From Dyadobacter sp. CY261 (GTDB taxonomy: Bacteria; Bacteroidota; Bacteroidia; Cytophagales; Spirosomataceae), in assembly GCF_021440085.1 (NCBI RefSeq), contig NZ_JAKCPW010000001.1, forward strand, positions 1,302,001-1,366,000: DNA of 64,000 nucleotides. Reading direction: 5' to 3'. The translations under genes and the position numbers were made by a program. The notes under the pieces were generated by a model. It saw nothing but the letters and a program-made list of their open reading frames with translations. It was not told the DNA's origin and searched no databases. How positions within the stretch are numbered: position 1 is the first letter of the stretch; the number at the start of each line of letters is the position of its first letter. Below, one piece after another: positions 16,419 through 25,255 of this stretch.

Positions 16419-19409
16419 ATGAGAAAACTACTATGCTTGTGCATGGTCTTGCTCGGCGTGGCTGGGGGCGATTTGCTTGCCCAGAATGCCAGGGTGACCG
16501 GAAAAGTGACGGATCAGGACAATGCTGCGCTACCCGGCGTGAGTATCCTGATCAGCGGAACGTCGCAGGGAACTGTGACCGACGGGGAAGGGAATTTTGT
16601 GATCAATGCGCCCGCAAATGGCTCATTGGTATTTTCGTTTATCGGTTATGAAAGTCAGACGGTCGAAATTGACAACCGATCTGTGATCGACATTAAATTG
16701 GCGCAGGGGTCACGAAACCTGGATGAGCTCGTGGTGGTAGGTTATGGTACACAGAAAAAAACCGATGTTACCGGTGCATTGTCGGTCGTTTCGACCCGTG
16801 AGTTTTCGCAGCAGCCCATTACCCGCCTCGACCAGGTGTTGCAGGGGCGTGCGGCAGGTGTGCAGGTGACACAATCCAACGGCGCGCCGGGCGGAGATTC
16901 GAAAGTACGGGTCCGGGGTGCAAACTCGGTGCTTGGCAACAACGATCCGCTTTATGTGATCGACGGTTTTGTGGGAGCAAATTACAATTTGTTGAACCCG
17001 AATGACATTGAGTCCCTACAAGTGCTGAAGGACGCGGCTTCGACTTCGATTTACGGTAGCCGTGGCGCGAACGGGGTGATTATCATAACTACCAAAAAGG
17101 GCAGCAAAGGTATTAAAGTGAGTTATGAAGGCCAGGGAAGTGTTTCAAATGTGATCAAGACGTTTGATATACTGCCCGCAGGCGAATTTGCAGAAATTGT
17201 GAATGCCCGTGCATTAGCTACCGGCTCGAATGCACCTTTTACGCAAGCGCAGGTGGATGATTTCAAGAAGAACGGCGGCACCGACTGGCAGGACCTTGTG
17301 TATCGCAAAGGTAGCGGCCAGCAGCACCAGGTGACGGTTTCGGGAGGAAATGAAAAAACTTCGTTCCTGATTTCTGGCAACTATGTCAATCAAAAAGGCA
17401 TTGTCAATAACAGTGGTTTTAAACGCTACGTTGTTCGGACGAACCTCAGTACGCAGATTAGCAAAAAGCTTGCATTGAGGCTCAACATTTCTGGCGCTAA
17501 AACGGCTAACCATAATACGGATGGGGGCGGTGCATTGATCGAAGCGTTACAATGGGCGCCAACGACGCCTGCTTACGGCACCGACGGCCAGCCAACTTTT
17601 GCCGACCCGATCGGGTCCGTTTCGCGGAGTCCGCTGGACCATTTGTACGATAAATCCATCGATACCGACCGCATGAACATCAATGCGATCGGAGGCCTGA
17701 ATTATCAGTTGCCGATTACAGGTTTGTCCCTCGATTTGCAATACGCGATCAACTATCTTGACGCGCAGAATAAGAATTTCAATGGCAAGCGCCTTTCGAA
17801 CAATAACCCGAACGCGACACGTTATTCTGCCGATCAGGTAACTTTGCAGAACACCAATGCATTGAATTACAACCGCACATTTGGTAATCATTCGATTACG
17901 GCAGTGGCGGTGCTGGAAACGCAACAGTTTACTGACCGGAACTTCACCGCCACCGCGAACGGTCTTCGTTTCCCGCAACTGGGTTATGACAACATAGGAG
18001 GCAACTCAGCTGCGACGGTCAATTCTGGCTTCTCGAAGTGGACGTTGCTGTCATTGCTGGGCCGTGTGAATTATGCATTTAAAGACAAGTACCTGCTCAC
18101 GGCGGCCATCCGTCGCGATGGTTCTTCCAAATTTAGCAAGGACAACCGGAACAGCGTTTTCCCGTCGGTAGCTTTGGGCTGGCGGCTTTCGGAAGAAGAA
18201 TTTATCAAGAACCTCAATGTGTTCACAAATCTGAAACTCCGTGGAAGCTGGGGTAAAACAGGTAGCCAGGCGATTAGTCCCTACGCGACATTGTCGCCTT
18301 ACAGCTCTACACAGGTGGCTTTCAACAATATAGCCGTAACAGCCGGGGTGATCCAGGGTAACCAGGGTAACAAGAATCTCAAATGGGAGACGACCACGCA
18401 GACCGATGTGGGTATCGAAATGGAGTTCCTGAACGGTCGCTTGCATTTCGAAGCCGATTATTTTAACAAACGTACTACTGACCTGCTGCTAAATGTGCAG
18501 CTACCTAACTATGCGGGCGGTGGTACGCAGACGCGCAACGTAGGCGAGATCAAAAATACCGGATTCGAGTTTGCCATCGGTGGTACGCCAATCGAGAAGG
18601 GTAAATTCAGCTGGGAAACCAATCTGAACCTTTCGACGCTGAAAAATGAAGTGGTAAGCCTCGGCGGATTGCCTCGCCTCGGTACCGGAACAGGCGCGGG
18701 TGGCGGCATGTCTATCACCAATGAATTCATGTTGATGCCTGGCCAGCCGCTGGGATCGTATTGGGGGCTCAAATATCTGGGCACATTTAAGCCGGGCGAG
18801 GCTGACATTGCCGCCAAACAAGGCCGCGTGCCGGGTGACCCGCATTATGAGGATGTAAATGGCGATAACGCGATCACTACCGACGACTTCCAGATTGTTG
18901 GCCATGCGTTCCCGAAACTGACCGGCGGTTGGAATAACACATTTACTTATGGCGCCTTTACGCTGAATGTTTTCTTCCAGGGTGCATTTGGTCTGGACAA
19001 ACTGAACTATACCCGTGCCGGGGCGATGTCCGGTTCCGGCGAGGCGCGCCAGTTCCTGCTGACGGAAATTCGCGACTACTACCAGGACAATAACACGGAT
19101 TCGGATATTCCGGCATTTACCAAGACTTACCAGCCATTTACGCAGTCGAGCCGGTTTGTGGAGAACGGAAGTTTCGCAAGGTTGAAAAATATCAGTCTGG
19201 CATATACTGTGCCTTCGTCGCTTTTAAAGGACAAAGCCAATATCCGGATTTTCGCCAGCGCGACCAATGTGCTTACCATTACCAAATACACTGGTCCGGA
19301 CCCTGAGTCCAGCAATGTAGGTTCCAGCACCGATACGGCCATCGGTATTGACCGCGGTTCGTATCCGAATGCAAAGGTGTATACGGTGGGGTTGACGCTT
19401 GGGTTTTAG
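16419..19409 (+). CDS. SusC/RagA-family TonB-linked outer-membrane receptor (second pair)
   Basis: A 996-residue TonB-dependent transporter. The start was set at the ATG at 16419, where MRKLLCLCMVLLGVAGG begins a signal peptide ending LLAQ; an upstream frame to 16317 overlaps dgoD and has no signal. A carboxypeptidase-regulatory-like domain (VTGKVTDQDNAALPGVSILI) and the SusC signature LDELVVVGYGTQKKTDVTGA precede the plug and barrel. It shares the N-terminal domain style of the first SusC of the locus but is a different paralogue. The locus can therefore import at least two related substrates, or recognise one in two forms. Confidence 0.93.
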   Translation: MRKLLCLCMVLLGVAGGDLLAQNARVTGKVTDQDNAALPGVSILISGTSQGTVTDGEGNFVINAPANGSLVFSFIGYESQTVEIDNRSVIDIKLAQGSRNLDELVVVGYGTQKKTDVTGALSVVSTREFSQQPITRLDQVLQGRAAGVQVTQSNGAPGGDSKVRVRGANSVLGNNDPLYVIDGFVGANYNLLNPNDIESLQVLKDAASTSIYGSRGANGVIIITTKKGSKGIKVSYEGQGSVSNVIKTFDILPAGEFAEIVNARALATGSNAPFTQAQVDDFKKNGGTDWQDLVYRKGSGQQHQVTVSGGNEKTSFLISGNYVNQKGIVNNSGFKRYVVRTNLSTQISKKLALRLNISGAKTANHNTDGGGALIEALQWAPTTPAYGTDGQPTFADPIGSVSRSPLDHLYDKSIDTDRMNINAIGGLNYQLPITGLSLDLQYAINYLDAQNKNFNGKRLSNNNPNATRYSADQVTLQNTNALNYNRTFGNHSITAVAVLETQQFTDRNFTATANGLRFPQLGYDNIGGNSAATVNSGFSKWTLLSLLGRVNYAFKDKYLLTAAIRRDGSSKFSKDNRNSVFPSVALGWRLSEEEFIKNLNVFTNLKLRGSWGKTGSQAISPYATLSPYSSTQVAFNNIAVTAGVIQGNQGNKNLKWETTTQTDVGIEMEFLNGRLHFEADYFNKRTTDLLLNVQLPNYAGGGTQTRNVGEIKNTGFEFAIGGTPIEKGKFSWETNLNLSTLKNEVVSLGGLPRLGTGTGAGGGMSITNEFMLMPGQPLGSYWGLKYLGTFKPGEADIAAKQGRVPGDPHYEDVNGDNAITTDDFQIVGHAFPKLTGGWNNTFTYGAFTLNVFFQGAFGLDKLNYTRAGAMSGSGEARQFLLTEIRDYYQDNNTDSDIPAFTKTYQPFTQSSRFVENGSFARLKNISLAYTVPSSLLKDKANIRIFASATNVLTITKYTGPDPESSNVGSSTDTAIGIDRGSYPNAKVYTVGLTLGF

Positions 19410-19509
19410 GGTTCGACCGCCAAGCGCGGACGATGGACCGCAGATTGCTTTTATTACTTAAAATAACATTGCCGGGAGCCGATTGCCGATGGCCTAAGTT
19501 TAAAACGAC
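19410..19509. repeat. Degenerate heptamer-repeat remnant between susC and susD
   Basis: The 100-base gap carries GACGATGGACCGCAGATTGC and GCCGATTGCCGATGG, short matches to the heptamer units of the 4.2-4.8 kb blocks. SusC-SusD gaps are usually short, so an insertion of repeat DNA here is plausible. Confidence 0.5.
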
Positions 19510-20988
19510 ATGAAAAAAACAACCATACTTCTTTTAAGCGGCTTGCTCCTGACCGGGGCGGGTTGCAGTGATTACCTGGATGAGGATACTACCGGGCTTT
19601 TGTACGGACCTAATGTGCTCTCAACCCAGGATGGATTGGAATCTGCATTGACAGGCGCCTATAAAGGGTTGGCGAATCAATGGGGATACGGATTCCTGCA
19701 TCCATCAGCAAATGCGGCGGTACTTGGGGCTGATGACGTTACGACGCACCCGGCCAGTAATAAGGCTGACTGGCGCGAGTTTGACCAGTTTAATGCTTCC
19801 ACTACCAACCAGCGTTCCAATGCGGTGTATAATGGATGTTATAAGGCCATCCAGGGTGCAAACAATGTGATCAACAATTACCAGCAAACAGTCGGCACCA
19901 AAGCTACGATCGACATTATCGTTGGCGAGGCACATTTTATCCGTGCATTCTCTTACTATTGGCTGACCCGCTTCTGGGGCAACATTCCGCTTGTTTTAGC
20001 AGGAGAATATTCGGATGAATTACTGACGGTCAAAAAATCGACCCCGCAGGAAATCTACGACCTGATTGTGGCCGATTTGAAAGTAGCTGAAACCAACCTG
20101 CCAAACGCCAAACGCGATCCGGGACGTCCAAATAAAGGATCAGCCAAGGCATTTCTGGCAGATGTATACCTCACCATGGCGGGCTGGCCTTTGAAACAAA
20201 CCGACAAGTATGATCTGGCGGCGGCCAAAGCCAAAGAGGTGATTGATAATGCAGGTACTTACGGTTTCGAACTCCTGCCAACATTCGCAGCGGTGTTTGA
20301 GAATGATCCGGCGTCATCGGGCACTAAAGAAGCGGTGTTCCAGATCAGCGGATACCTCGGTGGCAGCGGTACGGCCAATGCGACCTATGGTAACACCACC
20401 ATGCCGGGTGAGGAAGGTGGCTGGGATGATATGTTTGCCGAACTGAACTTCTTCCGCGACTTTCCGGCGGGTCCTCGTAAGGATGCCACCTTCCGCACGG
20501 AATTCGGGCTCGGTGCGACCAAAATCCCCTGGCAGAACAGCTTGACCAAACACCCGTATTATCAGAAATGGTATATCAAAGGCAATATCGTTACATCCAG
20601 CATTTCGCTTCCGTCGGTGATGATGCGTTATCCGCATGTGCTCACCATTTATGCCGAAGCCAAAGCGCGCGGCACAGGCGGCCCGGACCAGGCGGCATAT
20701 GACGCATTGAACAAAGTCCGCCTGCGTGGCTGGGCGGCTGGTACCAAGGCGCTCACGCCGGGAGACGGCCTCACTGCCGCGCAATTCGCTGACGAAGTTG
20801 TGCAGGAACGCGCATGGGAGTTCGCTTGCGAACGCACAAGGTGGTTCGACCTCGTCCGTCTGGAAAAAGTGGAGGAAGCCAATGCCAAAAAGAGCCCGGA
20901 CGATCTGCAACCGATCAAACCGATCGTGAAAGCGAATTACTGGTTTCCGATGCCTTATACAGATACTTCGATCAATCCGAATTTGTAG
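19510..20988 (+). CDS. SusD/RagB-family outer-membrane lipoprotein
   Basis: A 492-residue surface glycan-binding lipoprotein partnering the SusC encoded upstream. The signal peptide MKKTTILLLSGLLLTGAGC ends in a lipobox with Cys19. The mature part begins SDYLDEDTTGLLYGPNVLST, and the C-terminal half has the SusD landmark ERAWEFACERTRWFDLVRL. A 317-base gap with repeats follows before the PQQ dehydrogenase gene, so that gene may have its own promoter. Confidence 0.93.
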   Translation: MKKTTILLLSGLLLTGAGCSDYLDEDTTGLLYGPNVLSTQDGLESALTGAYKGLANQWGYGFLHPSANAAVLGADDVTTHPASNKADWREFDQFNASTTNQRSNAVYNGCYKAIQGANNVINNYQQTVGTKATIDIIVGEAHFIRAFSYYWLTRFWGNIPLVLAGEYSDELLTVKKSTPQEIYDLIVADLKVAETNLPNAKRDPGRPNKGSAKAFLADVYLTMAGWPLKQTDKYDLAAAKAKEVIDNAGTYGFELLPTFAAVFENDPASSGTKEAVFQISGYLGGSGTANATYGNTTMPGEEGGWDDMFAELNFFRDFPAGPRKDATFRTEFGLGATKIPWQNSLTKHPYYQKWYIKGNIVTSSISLPSVMMRYPHVLTIYAEAKARGTGGPDQAAYDALNKVRLRGWAAGTKALTPGDGLTAAQFADEVVQERAWEFACERTRWFDLVRLEKVEEANAKKSPDDLQPIKPIVKANYWFPMPYTDTSINPNL

Positions 20989-21064
20989 GGAGAGGGAGTG
21001 GGTAATTACGTAGTTCACGCGTTTCGCAATCGCGTATTCGCCCGCGTTCGACTTCGCCCGCCCT

Positions 21065-21221
21065 CGCCCGCCTTCGACTGCGCTCAGGCTGACATTGCTT
21101 ATTTGTCTGACTGACGTTGTGCATGTATCAGGCTGACATTGCTTATTTGTCTGACTGACGTTGTGCATGTATCAGGCTGACATTGCGTATTTGTCAGCCT
21201 GAGCGCAGTCGAAGGCGGGCG
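21065..21221. repeat. 30-bp perfect inverted repeat flanking a 44-bp tandem repeat
   Basis: The left arm 21065-21094 and right arm 21192-21221 are exact reverse complements; the core CCTTCGACTGCGCTCAGGCT is a form common in Bacteroidota intergenic DNA. Between them a 44-bp unit starting CAGGCTGACATTGCTTATTT occurs at 21085-21128 and 21129-21172, with a partial third copy from 21173. The element fills most of the 21006-21305 gap. I see no gene in it. Confidence 0.9.
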
Positions 21222-21305
21222 GAGGCGAAGGCGGGCGATACCCCAATTACCATGCGCTTGCAAAAACGGCAGATGCATTAACATACAGCCAACATTCCGA
21301 TTCTG

Positions 21306-23501
21306 ATGACCCGTATTCCTGTTAAATACGCTTTACTGCTATCCTTATCGGCCATTTTTTGCGGCCTTAAACCAGCCACGCAGGATGATCGGCAAAATGC
21401 CGACTGGCCGGTCTATGGCGGTAATAATGCTGGCAATCGCTATTCGGCATTGGCCCAAATCAACAAAGGCAATGTCGCAAGCCTGAAACCGGCCTGGACC
21501 TACGATACCGGCGAAAACAACAAGCCCGGCGAGCGCGGGATGGATATTCAATGCCAGCCGATCGTGATAGATGGCGTTATGTACGGCACTACGCCGCGGT
21601 TGAAGGTATTTGCCATTGAGGCAGCTACGGGAAAGGAGCTCTGGAAGTTTGATCCATTCGAAGGAAAGAGGCCGAGGTTTCATCCGATGCGCGGGGTCGT
21701 GTATTGGTCGGAGGGGAAGGATAAGCGCATTCTTTTCACGGCAGGACCTTCATTATTCGCAATAAATGCGGAGACTGGCAAGCTGGTCGAAGGTTTTGGT
21801 AAAAATGGCGAGGTCGATTTTCATGACGGCCTGGGCGATAAGGAAACTTATGGCTATGATCTTTATCAGTTCAATATCCGGAATACAACGCCCGGTGTTA
21901 TTTACAAGAATCTGCTAATCACTGGCTCTTCTGTGTCGGAAGGCGGGGACGCATTGCCGGGGCATATCCGCGCATTCGATGTGCGCACGGGTAAGGTAGC
22001 TTGGGTGTTTAGGACGATTCCGCTGCCGGGTGAATATGGATATGAAACCTGGTCAAAAGACTCCTACAAAAAGCTTGGTGGCGCCAACTGCTGGGCGGGT
22101 ATGGTGATCGACGAAAAGCGCGGAATGGTCTTCATGGGAACCGGTTCCCCGTCGGTTGACTTCTATGGAGCGGCCCGAAAGGGCAGCAATCTTTTTGCCA
22201 ACTGTGTAATTGCGCTCAATGCGGCAACAGGCAAGCGTGTATGGCATTTTCAGACAGTTCATCATGACCTTTGGGACCGCGACATTCCTTGCCCGCCAAA
22301 CCTGATCAGCGTTAAAAGGGACGGCAAGATGGTCGACGCTGTGGCACAGGCTACCAAAGACGGTTATATTTTTCTTTTGAACAGGGATACCGGAAAGCCG
22401 CTTTTCCCCGTGCAGGAAGTGCCTGTCCCGAAATCGAAACCGCTGCCCGGAGACGATCCCTGGCCGACGCAGCCCGTGCCAACCAAACCGGCTCCATTTG
22501 CCAATCAGACATTAACCGAAACCGACATTACCAACCGAACACCCGGAGCGCACGCTTACGTGCTCGATCGCTATCTCAACAGCAATAAAGGGCCCAAAAA
22601 CCAGCCACCCGATACCCTCGGCGGATTGCTTTATGGCATCGGCGGAGGAGCGGAATGGGGCGGTACCGCGGCCGATCCCAGTGGTGTCGTGTATGTGAAT
22701 GGCAATAATATGCTATGGTGGCTCAAAATGCGCGACGGCAAGTTGGGGAAGGAGGGGCAGGTGTTATCAAAGGGCCAGGTATTGTTTAATACTAATTGTG
22801 CTGCTTGCCACGCTACCGACACGAAAACTGTTTCTGCTGCTTCACAGGCTTATCCGGTGTTGAAGGATATTGGAAAGCGTATGAACCGGGAGCAGATCGG
22901 CACATTGCTCGAAACAGGGCGGGGACGGATGCCTTCTTTCCAGCACATTTCAAAAGAAGACCGTGCAGCGATCGTTGATTTCCTTTTGAGGACCGAAAAC
23001 AAACCTGCCGCGAATGACATTCACGCACAAACAGCGGATGTAAACACGAAAAGCAACGCCGACTTTCCCTATATACCGCCATACGTCAACAACGGCAATG
23101 TACAGTTTCGCGATCAGGACAATTATCCGGCGATCAAACCACCCTGGGGTACGTTGAATGCAATTGATATGAACACCGGCGAATACCTCTGGAAAGTGAC
23201 GCTCGGCGAATATCCCGAGCTCGCCCGCCAGGGCATCCCGCCAACCGGCACCGAAAACCACGGTGGCCCGCTCGTAACGGCAGGCGGCTTGCTATTCATC
23301 GCAGCGACTTATGATGAAAAATTGAGAGCATTCGATATTAAAACCGGAAAGGTCGTTTGGGAATACCAGCTCCCGGCCGGTGGTTTTGCAACCCCCATTA
23401 CCTATATGGTCGGCGGAAAGCAATATATTGCGATCGCAGCCGGCGGCACCAGGTACGGGCTGAAACCAGGTGGAAACTATATTGCATTTGCATTACCATA
23501 G
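21306..23501 (+). CDS. PQQ-dependent aldose dehydrogenase with inserted cytochrome c domain
   Basis: A 731-residue periplasmic quinoprotein of the membrane glucose dehydrogenase type. After a signal sequence the beta-propeller starts at WPVYGGNNAGNRYSAL. The blades are interrupted by a cytochrome c domain with heme motif CAACH (498-502) and likely axial Met542 (GRGRMPSF), and the last blade ends GGLLFIAATYDEKLRAFDIK to NYIAFALP. The role would be oxidation of an aldose such as galactose or glucose to its lactone, with electrons leaving through the heme. Its place before dgoK/dgoA fits supply of galactonate. No lactonase gene is visible nearby. PQQ must come from elsewhere. Confidence 0.9.
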   Translation: MTRIPVKYALLLSLSAIFCGLKPATQDDRQNADWPVYGGNNAGNRYSALAQINKGNVASLKPAWTYDTGENNKPGERGMDIQCQPIVIDGVMYGTTPRLKVFAIEAATGKELWKFDPFEGKRPRFHPMRGVVYWSEGKDKRILFTAGPSLFAINAETGKLVEGFGKNGEVDFHDGLGDKETYGYDLYQFNIRNTTPGVIYKNLLITGSSVSEGGDALPGHIRAFDVRTGKVAWVFRTIPLPGEYGYETWSKDSYKKLGGANCWAGMVIDEKRGMVFMGTGSPSVDFYGAARKGSNLFANCVIALNAATGKRVWHFQTVHHDLWDRDIPCPPNLISVKRDGKMVDAVAQATKDGYIFLLNRDTGKPLFPVQEVPVPKSKPLPGDDPWPTQPVPTKPAPFANQTLTETDITNRTPGAHAYVLDRYLNSNKGPKNQPPDTLGGLLYGIGGGAEWGGTAADPSGVVYVNGNNMLWWLKMRDGKLGKEGQVLSKGQVLFNTNCAACHATDTKTVSAASQAYPVLKDIGKRMNREQIGTLLETGRGRMPSFQHISKEDRAAIVDFLLRTENKPAANDIHAQTADVNTKSNADFPYIPPYVNNGNVQFRDQDNYPAIKPPWGTLNAIDMNTGEYLWKVTLGEYPELARQGIPPTGTENHGGPLVTAGGLLFIAATYDEKLRAFDIKTGKVVWEYQLPAGGFATPITYMVGGKQYIAIAAGGTRYGLKPGGNYIAFALP

Positions 23502-23521
23502 TGTATTAGCGTATCTCCTTC

Positions 23522-23541
23522 CCGTCGACTTAAGTCGACGG
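23522..23541. repeat. 20-bp perfect palindrome, family member 1
   Basis: CCGTCGACTTAAGTCGACGG is its own reverse complement and lies between the PQQ dehydrogenase and dgoK genes. Related 20-mers with different stem bases occur at 39021-39040 and 39251-39270. Confidence 0.85.
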
Positions 23542-23612
23542 AAGGCAACCGGAGGCACAAACATTTACCAACCCGAGATTTCAGTCTTGAGTACCTAACA
23601 AAGAAAGAAGCT

Positions 23613-24620
23613 ATGAGCAAACACCTGCTAAGTTGTGACTGGGGAACGTCCTCGTTTCGGTTAAGGCTGGTCAATGTTGCGGATCATGACGTGGTGGGAG
23701 AGGTGACGTCGCCGAATGGCATTGGTGCGGTGTACAATGCCTGGCAGGAGGTACACCAGGCGGATCATGTGCCACGTGGCGTCTACTATCGCTCAATTAT
23801 TTCGACGCAGATTATCGCCTTGCGCAAGCAAACCGGTTTGGATATTGCCGGATTGCCTGTCATACTTTCCGGAATGGCGTCATCGTCCATAGGCATGCAG
23901 GAGCTGCCTTATGCGCGGTTACCCTTTGCATTGGACGGGAGCCATTTGGGTATAAAACAATATGAAGAGCAGAACGATTTTCCGCACGAGATCACCCTCA
24001 TATCCGGCGTCAGGAGTGATCACGACGTGATGCGCGGCGAAGAAACACAGCTGATCGGGTTAGGAGCAGCAATAGACCTTTCCGGGCGCGACGCCATATT
24101 TATTTTTCCAGGCACGCATTCCAAGCATATGTTTGTGCGGGATGGCCGATTGATTGATTTCAAGACATTTATGACCGGAGAGGTCTTCAATCTCATGGCC
24201 AATCACAGTATTCTGAAAGACTCTGTCGACCACTATCGCCAGCCCGATTTCAGTGCCGAGGCCGCCGAGGCTTTCCGCGAAGGCATACGCGAATCGGGCT
24301 CGGGGAATATTTTAAATGCATTGTTTACAGTAAGAACCAACCAGCTTTTTGATTTATTGAATAAACGCGAAAACGGAATGTTCTTGAGCGGGCTTTTGAT
24401 TGGCTGTGAAATTCGTGACCTGACCAGAGAAACAAATGCGCACCTCGTGCTTTGTGGTGGCAATAACCTCTATCAATTGTACAAAGCCGCGATCGAGACG
24501 CTCGGGCTGGCGGGAAGGACGACTATTATCCCGTCGGAGATTGTAGACCGCGCCGCGACGACCGGACATATCCGGATTTTTGAGAACCTACATGTATCAT
24601 TGAATAAAACAAAGCTATGA
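23613..24620 (+). CDS. dgoK: 2-dehydro-3-deoxygalactonokinase
   Basis: This cytoplasmic kinase phosphorylates 2-keto-3-deoxy-D-galactonate with ATP, giving the 6-phosphate. The 335-residue protein begins with the family's phosphate-binding motif LLSCDWGTSSFRLRLV. It contains GLGAAIDLSGRDAIFIFPGTHSKHM and a C-terminal VLCGGNNLYQLYK nucleotide-binding region typical of the DgoK family. There is no signal peptide, unlike the three dehydratases. The gene overlaps dgoA by 4 bases (ATGA), so they are translationally coupled. Confidence 0.93.
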   Translation: MSKHLLSCDWGTSSFRLRLVNVADHDVVGEVTSPNGIGAVYNAWQEVHQADHVPRGVYYRSIISTQIIALRKQTGLDIAGLPVILSGMASSSIGMQELPYARLPFALDGSHLGIKQYEEQNDFPHEITLISGVRSDHDVMRGEETQLIGLGAAIDLSGRDAIFIFPGTHSKHMFVRDGRLIDFKTFMTGEVFNLMANHSILKDSVDHYRQPDFSAEAAEAFREGIRESGSGNILNALFTVRTNQLFDLLNKRENGMFLSGLLIGCEIRDLTRETNAHLVLCGGNNLYQLYKAAIETLGLAGRTTIIPSEIVDRAATTGHIRIFENLHVSLNKTKL

Positions 24621-25252
24621 GTGAAAGTACATTTTCCTGGGAATTGTTCAACAAGGCGCCACTGGTTGGAATCATCCGTAACGTGTCACCGGAGGACGTC
24701 AAAAAAATCCTCCCCATTTACCGGGAAGCCGGCCTGACGACCGTTGAGATCACCATGAACACACCGGGGGCGACCGACATCATCCGCTATGCATTGGAGA
24801 ATGAGCACTACGGATTGAATATCGGCGCCGGGACCGTTTGTACCAAGGAAGATCTGGAACTGGCGCTCGATGCTGGTGCGCAGTTTGTGGTGACGCCGGT
24901 ACTGAATAAAAAGGTGATTAAGTCCTGTGTAAAAAAGGGCATTCCCGTGTTCCCGGGCGCTTATACACCTACTGAAATCTTTAATGCATGGTCACTGGGC
25001 GCGTCGATGGTGAAAATCTATCCCGCCACAGCACTGGGGCCGGAATATATAAAAGATCTCAAAGCCCCGATGAACCAGCTAAAACTACTTCCAACCGGCG
25101 GCGTAAGCCTCGAAAACATGACGGCATTCCTTCAAGCCGGCGCCAACGGCCTGGGTATTGGCGGGCAGCTTTTTGACAAAAAGCTTATCCACGACAAAGA
25201 CTGGGACGGCCTGAAAGCACATTTCCTTCAATTCGCACAAAAACTCGCTTAA
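24617..25252 (+). CDS. dgoA: 2-dehydro-3-deoxy-6-phosphogalactonate (KDPG/KDPGal) aldolase
   Basis: This class I aldolase splits 2-keto-3-deoxy-6-phosphogalactonate into pyruvate and glyceraldehyde-3-phosphate. The 211-residue TIM barrel has the catalytic glutamate E44 in TVEITMNTPG and the Schiff-base lysine K133 in MVKIYPATALG, with LLPTGGVSLENM as phosphate-binding loop. Alone it could be called Eda (KDPG aldolase); adjacency and overlap with dgoK favour the galactonate role. The MFS gene follows 3 bases later. Confidence 0.9.
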   Translation: MSESTFSWELFNKAPLVGIIRNVSPEDVKKILPIYREAGLTTVEITMNTPGATDIIRYALENEHYGLNIGAGTVCTKEDLELALDAGAQFVVTPVLNKKVIKSCVKKGIPVFPGAYTPTEIFNAWSLGASMVKIYPATALGPEYIKDLKAPMNQLKLLPTGGVSLENMTAFLQAGANGLGIGGQLFDKKLIHDKDWDGLKAHFLQFAQKLA

Positions 25253-25255
25253 CAA

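Noticed and set aside
21065..21221. Possible CRISPR array
   Set aside because: The 44-bp units are contiguous with no variable spacers, and no cas gene is present.
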